From Pocillopora verrucosa (Eukaryota > Cnidaria > Anthozoa > Scleractinia > Pocilloporidae), in NCBI RefSeq assembly GCF_036669915.1, contig NC_089317.1, positions 1,871,571 through 1,935,570 of the forward strand: a stretch of DNA of 64,000 bases, in the 5' to 3' direction. The translations under genes and the position numbers were made by a program. Positions 47,601 through 54,799 of this stretch are shown one piece after another. How positions within the stretch are numbered: position 1 is the first letter of the stretch; each line of letters opens with the position of its first letter. Under the pieces are notes generated by a model. The model saw nothing but the letters and a program-made list of their open reading frames with translations, was not told the DNA's origin and did no database searches.

Positions 47601-47921
47601 TGTTGTCGCCAAGTTTCTTGCATCGCTCTAACGAAGAGTTCTCCTTCTGTCGCTCTGACGAAGGGTTAAAGCTCGAAACGTCAGCCCTCTTACTCTTTAC
47701 GGTGGCCAATTTACGTTATCAACTCAGTTTATAACACTAAATTACCCTGTTATACTCTCTAACTAACGCAACACCACAGTTTCATTAGAAATACATATCC
47801 TTTACTCATTTGGTTTCTTGTAGCGTATATCATGTGTGTTGTTAAATATCAGGAGAAGGCGTAAGACTAAGCCATCTTTTGCGGCAGTAGCATATAAACT
47901 AACTCAAGCTTACCTTTATGG

Positions 47922-48112
47922 TCACAAGATTACGCATGAACCTGAAAAAGCCAAAGAAAGAAAGTAAGTTTCTCAAAAGCGAAAGCGAATACGTTTTACT
48001 GTCGAGACTTACACCATCCTTTGTCTCTGCTTGTGTTTCCTGTGGGTCCTGCCTTCATGACAAATCCTATGTCTTCGTTCAAGTTTCCTGTCGATTCTGA
48101 CTTTTCAGGCAT
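47922..48112 (-). CDS. 39-residue CaaX peptide ending CSCVIL
   Basis: Exon 1 (48013-48112, donor GTAAGT, phase 1) encodes MPEKSESTGNLNEDIGF, then VMKAGPTGNTSRDKGW. The head motif therefore appears twice (TGNLNED and TGNTSRD), suggesting internal duplication. Micro-exon 2 (47914-47941, 28 nt, acceptor CTTTTTCAG) adds CSCVIL and stop. The product has 39 residues, only two Cys (both in the tail) and CaaX box CVIL. It is positionally equivalent to the CTIL gene at 51050 but quite different in sequence. Confidence 0.65.
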
Positions 48113-48903
48113 ACCTAGAACTCTCTATGTACTTTCGATGCTAACACGACCGATTTCGCCTCGACAACTCGTGCCAATCTAGCGTGCACCAGTTTTTTAT
48201 GACGTCTGTGGGCGGATTATGTCCACCGTTGTGTCATCTTCTGATTGGCTCTCAGATTTGCTGAATAGGCACTTCCTCATATTTACGCGAACAACAAACA
48301 TTAAGATCTACGGCTGTTGCATTTTGTAATGAACCATTTTTACAGTACGTGTATATGGTTTTCACTCATGCTTTTAGGTTTTTGCAACGAATTCCTCAAG
48401 CTTGGTTTCTCTCAAGACTATTTTTGTATGAATCACGCGCCTGAATCGGCCATATTATACAAACGATAAACGAACTCGGAATCGTCGACCTGATTTTTCA
48501 AAGAAAAAAAAAACGCGCTCTCATGTAGAACAAGTATGGTTACATGATTTAAGAAATGTAGAATGATAAAGCTTAGTAAATGTAGGACACTAGCTTTGCG
48601 CACTCTTTTGAATTAATAAATTGGTTTTACTACGAAAGATTACGATGGGAAAACGCAAACAATTTCCACAAAATTTGCGCGTATGTTTGACGATAGTGTA
48701 GTAGGCTCTTAACTTGATAGAGAACAGATAATTTTCATCGAATTGAAGACGACAATTTAATTGAGTTTGCCTAAAAATTGGAAATTTTACTCAAAACACT
48801 CCAAAGTCACTTGGGAACAAGTTCTACTGCGGGAATCATTCATATTAAAGCTTCTTGCGTTTAACAGCTTTAAGAACACAAAATTCTTACCTCATCTCTT
48901 GTG

Positions 48904-49099
48904 TTAGAGAATCGTGCCACACGCTGAAAAAGAATTTAGAAAAAATACATTAGAGGATTCAAGTTGAAAGCACGATGCAACGACAAGAGTACTTACGGGA
49001 GCAGCAACAACAGCAATCTCTATCATGAGGAGATCCCCCCGTTCAATAATCCGCGTCACAAGTCGTATTCCCACATGCTCCAGACGTACCGCAAGGCAT
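48904..49099 (-). pseudogene. Cys-rich paralogue with in-frame TGA and lost CaaX Cys
   Basis: Exon 1 (48997-49099, 103 nt as in the intact paralogue at 52059) reads MPCGTSGACGNTTCDADY, TGA, then TGGSPHDRDCCCCCS with a good GTAAGT donor. Micro-exon 2 (48891-48923) gives CGTIL and stop, where the paralogue has CCTIL, so the Cys four from the end is Gly. Two defects point to a pseudogene. Its Cys content (nine apart from the TGA) is much higher than in the paralogue. TATAAA lies at 49175-49180. Confidence 0.5.
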
Positions 49100-49174
49100 A
49101 TTTCATACTAAGTTTTTAAGTCTCTGGGAAGTAGAAGGTTAACGCACAATTTTACTTTGAATGACTCTTCTGCG

Positions 49175-49180
49175 TTTATA
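49175..49180 (-). promoter_or_regulatory. TATA box of the 49.1 kb copy
   Basis: TATAAA on minus in GCATATAAACGCAGAAG, 76 bp before the ATG; the same context lies at 52136-52141 before the duplicate. Confidence 0.6.
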
Positions 49181-49476
49181 TGCCCAACGCAGCCAAACGA
49201 TAAGGGTTGTCAATAACTGTAAATAATTGACAGTTTCATTGTGGAAGCGTTCATCATGATGTGGTAAAAATTGTGCTTATTAAGGCATTTTGAGACAAAG
49301 TTCCTTTGCGCATTTATTTTTAGCCTTCTCAGAATTAGTTTTTCATCATAAATTGGCGTAAATTGGTTTAAAAATGATTAAAAGCTTAGGCGCTGATGCG
49401 CAATTTAAGTAAGTCGAACGAACTGCATAGTTGCGCTTCATCCGCTTGAAATGAAAAAGTCGTCCACCTTTCAACG

Positions 49477-49505
49477 TCATTGCAAGAAGCAGCGTTCGCG
49501 AGATC
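49477..49505 (-). CDS. Orphan CaaX micro-exon ending RCFLQ
   Basis: The exon 49468-49505 (38 nt, acceptor TTTTTTTCAG, donor GTGGAC) reads GSRERCFLQ and stop in phase 1. CFLQ is a CaaX box with Gln. It is the duplicate of the micro-exon at 52407-52444, but its own Pro-rich first exon was left out of the duplication. It could be used only by a first exon further upstream, such as 51050 or 52059. Confidence 0.45.
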
Positions 49506-49564
49506 CTGAAAAAAAGAAACAGACAGATTTATGTCACACAGCTCATGTTACTTTCTTCGTGATG

Positions 49565-49980
49565 TTTATTGACTCCATCTCTGTTAGGTCTTTTACATCC
49601 GTTCCTGACGCGCACCATACACGCGCAAATTGATAACTTAAATGTTTCATCCTTTCTCATCGAACTCAGTAAATAAACACCATCAAATAGTCAAATAAAC
49701 ACCACCAAACCGAAAAGTTACATAGTAAAAAAATCCTTATCGTGAATTGATAGAACTAACAAGCTCATCTTAAAACCAGCTATTTCGTGCACTACACCCC
49801 TTAACCGAAAACTCAAAAGATTAGTAATCTAAATTATCTCCCTAATACGAGTAAAACAGTCTGTGGTAGTTGCGCAACGTGTCCAAACTGTAATTAACTC
49901 CAGAACTTTATAAGGGAGAAACACATCAGTCCTCTTGACGAAGGGCTTCATTCTCTTCCAAATAGCGTGATCTTTGGGGT
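49565..49980 (-). other. Terminal exon, 50 kb unit, open in phase 1
   Basis: The acceptor TGCCTTTCAG ends at 49981 and AATAAA lies at 49565-49570. Phase 1 is open from 49980 to the TAG at 49829: PKDHAIWKRMKPFVKRTDVF, then YKVLELITVWTRC and IREII. It is similar in protein to 42963. Confidence 0.45.
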
Positions 49981-50330
49981 CTGAAAGGCAAGACAAACAG
50001 ATTAATATTCTGTAAGGTTTAGTACTACAGGCCTTAATGTAATATATTGTGTTAGTTAGGATACGAGAATAGCTAGAATCATTTCTGAAGTCTTCGTCTA
50101 ATGCTAGACAATTGCGTGCGAATGTTTATTTTCACACTTTGCATGAAGCATTTAAACAATTCTCGTTCTTTCAACCGAGGATCAAGACTAACAAATTCTC
50201 TAGTTTGCTGAAAATTCTTTCAAGTGAGTTGAAGTGTATCTTGCTTGATGAGCAAATTACAAGAAAAGTGTAGACAAGAATATAAGAGCGATTTTATGTC
50301 AATTTTGCAAGAGTGTAAAAAATTTACCTT

Positions 50331-50557
50331 TTACAGCAGTACACAGTCGTCGCTTTCACATTCTGAAAAAAAGACGCGCGAAAAGTTAGCGATCGAAAGG
50401 CAAATGCTAAAATAACTTAGTCACGAAACAGAGTCCTTATTTACATTTGGTTGTTTTTCCCAATTTTCGACTCACCGTTCGGACATTTCTGTTTGGATTT
50501 TTCTGCTTTTGGACATTTTTTCTCCTGGCTGTTGTCGCCTAGTTTCTTGCATCGCTC
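50331..50557 (-). CDS. Lys/Cys-rich CaaX gene ending DDCVLL, 5' end unclear
   Basis: The exon ending at 50476 (GTGAGT donor, phase 1) is open from 50557 and reads CKKLGDNSQEKKCPKAEK, then KQKCPN. Micro-exon 2 (50328-50362, acceptor TTTTTTTCAG, donor GTAAAT) adds ECESDDCVLL and stop. The tail resembles HDDCWCVLL of the gene at 34665. No in-frame ATG exists in the open part; a TAA sits just upstream and a dispersed repeat begins there. The start was either destroyed by insertion or lies in an unseen upstream exon. The CaaX box CVLL is intact. Confidence 0.4.
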
Positions 50558-50870
50558 TTACGAGAAGCTCTTCCTCGATTGCTCAAACGAACAGCTCTTC
50601 TATCGCTCTGACGAAGGACTAACGCTCAAAACGTCAGCCTTTTAACTCCTTACGGAGGCCAATTTACGTTATCAACTCAGTTTATAACACTAAATTACCC
50701 TGTTAAACTCTCCCACCGACGTAGCACAACAGTTTCTTTTGAAAATCATATCCTTTTTTCATTTTCTAATAACATGTATCAAGTGTTATCTCAAATATCA
50801 GGAGAATGCGCGAAAGTAAGCTATTGTGTGCGGCAGTAGCATATAAACTAAGACAGGCTTACCTTTTTTG

Positions 50871-51050
50871 TTACAAGATTGTGCACCAACCTGAAAAAGC
50901 CAAAAAAAGACAGTAAGTTTTTCGAAAGCGAAACCAAACTTATACGTTGTACTGACGAGACTCACTAAACCAACTGTCGTTGTCACTGTCAGGTTTTCTA
51001 ATGTCTTTGTCTTTGGTCGTGTTTCCTGTTGTTCCTGAACTTCCAGGCAT
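50871..51050 (-). CDS. 34-residue CaaX peptide ending SWCTIL
   Basis: Exon 1 (50966-51050, donor GTGAGT, phase 1) encodes MPGSSGTTGNTTKDKDIRK, then PDSDNDSWF. Micro-exon 2 (50863-50890, 28 nt, acceptor CTTTTTCAG) adds SWCTIL and stop. The single Cys of this 34-residue protein is the CaaX Cys, so conserving it makes sense only as a lipidation site. The middle is acidic and polar, the opposite of the polybasic members. It is positionally equivalent to the gene at 48112. Confidence 0.65.
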
Positions 51051-51863
51051 ATCTAAAATTTTATATGTGCTCTAGATGCTAACACAACCGACTCAAGATC
51101 TCATGCCCAGTTATCTCTTAAATGTGGCAATGCTATTTGCGCGCCCTAGTTTATTATATGATGTCATTCTGGGCGGATGTTTTCACTGTTGTGTCATCTT
51201 CTTATTGGCGGCTCTCAGATTTTGCTGAATAATTCATGTCTCATACTTCAGCGAACAACAAAAAATAAAATCTAGGGCTGTTGCTTTCTGTAATGAACAG
51301 TACATGTACATGGTTTTCAGACATGCTTTTAGGTTTTTACAAAGAATTCCTCAAGCTTAGTTTCTTTCAAGACTACATCTGTATGAATCACGCGCCTGAA
51401 TCCGCCATATTGTACAAACGATAAACGTGTGCCGAATAGTCGACGTGATTTCTCATTAAAAAAAAAAAAAACGGCGCGCTTTCATGAAGAACAAGACTGG
51501 TTACATGATTTAAGAAATGTAGAATAATAAAGCTTACTGAATGTAGGACACTAGCTTTGCGCACTCTTTTAAATTATTCAATTCGTCTAACTACAAAGGA
51601 TTACGAAGAGAAAACGCATACAATTTCCACAAAATTTACGCGTACGTTTGACGATAGAATAACAAGCTCTCTGAAATTGATAGGGAACAGATATTTTGCA
51701 TCGATTGAAGACGAGAATTTAACTAAGTTTTCCTAACATTCGAAATTATACTCAAAACACCCTAAGGTCACTTGGGAACAAGTTCTGCTGTGGGAATCAT
51801 TCACATCAAAGCTTCTTGCGTTTCACAGCTTTAAGAACACAAAATTCTTACCTCAACTCTGTG

Positions 51864-52059
51864 TCAGAGAATTGTGCAACACGCTGAAAAAGAATATAGA
51901 AAAAATACATTAGAAGATTCAAGTCGAAAGCGTGATGCAACGATAAGATTACTTACAGGAACAGCTACAACAGTGATCTCTGTTTTGATAATGTCCCTCT
52001 GTAGGATACCCCGCGTCAGAAGTTGGATATCCACTTGCTCCAGAAGTACCGTAAGGCAT
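51864..52059 (-). CDS. 40-residue Gly/Tyr/Cys CaaX peptide ending CCTIL
   Basis: Exon 1 (51957-52059, donor GTAAGT, phase 1) encodes MPYGTSGASGYPTSDAGY, then PTEGHYQNRDHCCSCS. Micro-exon 2 (51852-51883, 32 nt, acceptor TTTTTCAG) adds SCCTIL and stop: 40 residues, five Cys all in the last eleven, CaaX box CTIL. TATAAA lies at 52136-52141, a normal distance for a short 5' UTR. The duplicate at 49099 is broken. Confidence 0.68.
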
Positions 52060-52135
52060 ATTTGATACTAAGTTTTAAGCCTCTAGGAAGTGAAAGGTTA
52101 ACGCACAACTTTACTTCGAATGACTCTCTTCTGCG

Positions 52136-52141
52136 TTTATA
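52136..52141 (-). promoter_or_regulatory. TATA box of the 52.06 kb gene
   Basis: TATAAA on minus within GCGCATATAAACGCAG, 77 bp upstream of the ATG at 52059. Confidence 0.6.
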
Positions 52142-52415
52142 TGCGCGACGCATCTGTAAATGATTGACAGCTTTATTGTGAGAACTTTTCCCTTGGCGTG
52201 GCAAAAAAAAGTGCTTACTAAAGCATGTTGAGACAAAGTTCCTTTGCGCAATAATTTTCAGCCTTCTCCGAATGAGTTTTTCATCGTTAATTGACGTAAA
52301 TTGGTTTGGAAATGATCAAAAGCTTGTGCGCTGATGCGCAATTTATGTAAGTCGAACGAATTGCATCATTGCATTTCGTAAACTTGAAATATAAAAATGC
52401 GTTTACCTTTTAACG

Positions 52416-52738
52416 TCATTGTACGACGCAGTATTTGCGAATTCCTGTGAAAAGAAATGGAAAGTCTTAACCATTTCCAAGAATCAAGACAGTTTGCTTG
52501 GTTTAATGCATGATCCTGCCTGGCGCTAGATATCAAAACTTATTGAACACAAACAACGTATCGCCGACGTGTAACGCATCGCGTCAAAACCGAGAGAGAA
52601 AAGCGACCCCTTAACGAATGAAATAATCAAGAATCTATGAAAATATCTACATCTACCTTTTCGTGGCTGTGGTTCAGGTTTCCGCGGAATTGGAGGGTCA
52701 TCGGGGCAATTTGGAGTCGGTCCCCCTTTTCCTGACAT
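52416..52738 (-). CDS. Pro-rich CaaX peptide ending KYCVVQ
   Basis: Exon 1 (52657-52738, donor GTAGAT, phase 1) encodes MSGKGGPTPNCPDDPPIPRK, then PEPQPRK. Micro-exon 2 (52407-52444, acceptor CTTTTCACAG, donor GTAAAC) adds GIRKYCVVQ and stop, giving 36 residues. The basic IRKY just before CVVQ is typical of CaaX tails, and Gln as last residue favours farnesylation. This is the right-most member of the cluster. It shows that the Pro-rich exons elsewhere (21, 23, 25, 29, 37, 40 kb) are relatives that lost the anchor. Confidence 0.68.
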
Positions 52739-52739
52739 A

Positions 52740-54290
52740 GATTCGTTTGTTAAAAGTTCCGTTCCGCACTTTGTTATCGTAACGCTTATTTTAATTCTAG
52801 CCCAACTAGACTTAAGAATTTGAAAGCGAATTAAAAATTTACGTGTTATTCCACACGAGGGAAATTACGTTCAGTTCGGTTGATTGACAGATCACAAAAT
52901 GTGCTGATTGGATAAAAAAGACGCGTTTCTTACCATGGAACTGGAGATTTTGGTGCACTGAAATCCCCTAATGAAAAGAAAATTTTAAAAAATACCTCAA
53001 TGATATGCATGGACATGCATGGATTCTGACGACGCACCTAGTCACAACCGTAGTTGTCTTTCATGGAAAGTTGTGCATACGATTAAAAAAATTGATTCCA
53101 CTTACCTTGGTTTCACTGCAGAAAAACGCAAAACACGTTTGGAGTATGTCGATGTTTTTGAGCTACGTGTTCACGATCTTTGTGGTTTTCACGGCATGTG
53201 TCGATTTCAAGGGCGGAACATGGTGTAGTTCGGTTGCCACGCAATCGATCGTGGGACTTACCCCTGTGATCTATGTTCAAAATACTTTAGACGCAAAATT
53301 TAGAATCTCTCCATCACTGATTCTTGTAACAACCATAAGAACGCACTGTTAAAAGACGGTGAAAATTGCGCAGGGGTCATGTTGTCTCCGTTTACCGAGC
53401 TTCGTGCGTCGCTTGTGGCGGGTTTAGAATCGTAGCACGGAAATTAAAGTAAACTGCTGTGTGGTCACTTTCTTCTCTTTCTGTGATTTGACGCATTATT
53501 TGTTTCTGAACACGCACCCGTCAACCTTCAGCTGGCCTTCTACACGTGCCAAGCGCCAATGAATTCCCCCAGGATGATACAGCTGATTTGTTGTGGCGGG
53601 TTTTTACTTTCGCAACGTAAGCACGTTTCCTTTTCCAAAAAAACCCGCCAACAAAGCAGTTTCGAGATGATTAATGCGTCAAATATGTGCTTGGAAAGCA
53701 TTTTCAAAGATGCTGTTGATGCATTTTCTATTCTTGGTTGATTAGCTGTCGCTCAGATGGTGCCACTTCGGCGCGGAATTCTATTAGAGTCGACGTGGTG
53801 AATGATTTTGTTTGGTTAATCCTCGTTGTTTTGTTAACTTAGCATTATCTCATGACGACCTTGGCCAAAACCGTTCCCTTTTTTGGTAATGTAAACGCCA
53901 TGGCACCAGCTTCCATTGTCATCGTAATCAAGATTGTTGACTTCGTCTGTCATTCAAAATGCTTGCGGAAAACCTAAATTATTTTCAATACAGAAACCCC
54001 TTTGTTCAGGTTGTCTAAATTGATAGCTTTCAGTTTCTTGCACGTAGGGTTTTTTCCGGCCAGGTGGAGTGGCTGTCTCCCATTGGTAGATATTTTAGAT
54101 CGCGAGTTATATGCTTCGTAAGCACTTTCATTTAATTGTGAGACCCACGTGGGGCCTAACCTGATTGGTCGAAAGTTTCAGGTAAAAAAATTTCCCTTCA
54201 CACACGAGTGTGTCAGGTATTTTTCCCTGCTCAAGCGTTTGCATCAAAACATTTCACCGCCTCGGTATCGCCAGTCTCTATCGATTTTCA
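52740..54290. other. Right border of the cluster, no convincing gene
   Basis: Two overlapping plus-strand frames (53005-53352 and 53019-53228) exist, but they conflict with each other and match nothing in the window. I see no cluster head or micro-exon here. Confidence 0.4.
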
Positions 54291-54299
54291 TCAAACGAA

Positions 54300-54587
54300 A
54301 TGGACCCCAAAGTTGCGAAGCTGTTGGAGGGGAAATCAGATGAGGACAGAATTAAAGCCATTGCCTTTTCATTCGGTTGCCTTTTGACAAGGCCTACGGC
54401 TAATTCGCCACCTGATGCACCCATGAAAGGTAAGAATCTGAAGTTGCGGTCGTTGCACAGAACGATTTTCGAATTGATACTAAGTTGATGTACGATTCCT
54501 TCACAGATGAACGGAGAGCGAAGGAGAAGTCGAGAAGCGAACCGAAATATTCCTTTGAGGAACTGAGCGACGAAGAAGATAGTTCAG
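54300..54587 (+). CDS. 5' exons of a plus-strand gene, charged unknown protein
   Basis: Exon 1 (54300-54429) starts MDPKVAKLLEGKSDEDRIKA, continues AFSFGCLLTRPTANSPPDAP and ends in phase 1 at GTAAGA. Exon 2 (54507-54587, acceptor CCTTCACAG) reads DERRAKEKSRSEPKYSFEEL, then SDEEDSS and a phase-1 GTACTT donor. A further acceptor near 54764 (TGTTTTTCAG) would add Glu and a TGA, giving about 71 residues; other 3' exons are possible. I do not recognise the protein. Its use of both introns in one phase, with sensible splice sites and an acidic/basic disordered composition, makes it a likely real gene, in opposite orientation to the cluster. Confidence 0.5.
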
Positions 54588-54799
54588 GTACTTACTGAAA
54601 ATTTTATTCATTTTATTTATCTGTTGTTGAATTCATTTGTAAGACGGAGAGCGACTAAGAGTGATTGCGCTCTCGAAACTTCTGAGCTTACTCGCGGATT
54701 TCGTATCGCGATGTCGTTTCGTGTGCAGCGCAAGATATTTATTTGGTTTAATCTGTTTTTCAGAATGATGAATAAGCGACGAGTGTTCACCCAGGGAGA

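Larger units (their letters stand above)
46711..49505. repeat. 2.8 kb tandem duplication, left copy
   Basis: All landmarks (terminal exon, two decayed exons, MPEKS gene, MPCGT gene, CaaX micro-exon) recur about 2.82-2.96 kb to the right at 49530-52445 in the same order. The Pro-rich first exon at the right end is missing from this copy. Confidence 0.85.
49530..52445. repeat. 2.9 kb tandem duplication, right copy
   Basis: Direct repeat of 46711-49505; most of its genes remain intact. Confidence 0.85.

Noticed and set aside
47437..47709. 90-codon frame beginning MATVKSKRADVSS
   Set aside because: Its N-terminal half is the antisense of the dispersed GAAACGTCAGC element, and the rest is a frameshifted exon of the cluster.
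53005..53352. 115-codon hydrophobic plus-strand frame
   Set aside because: It overlaps another open frame of similar quality, has no paralogue or domain, and shows no codon-level support.
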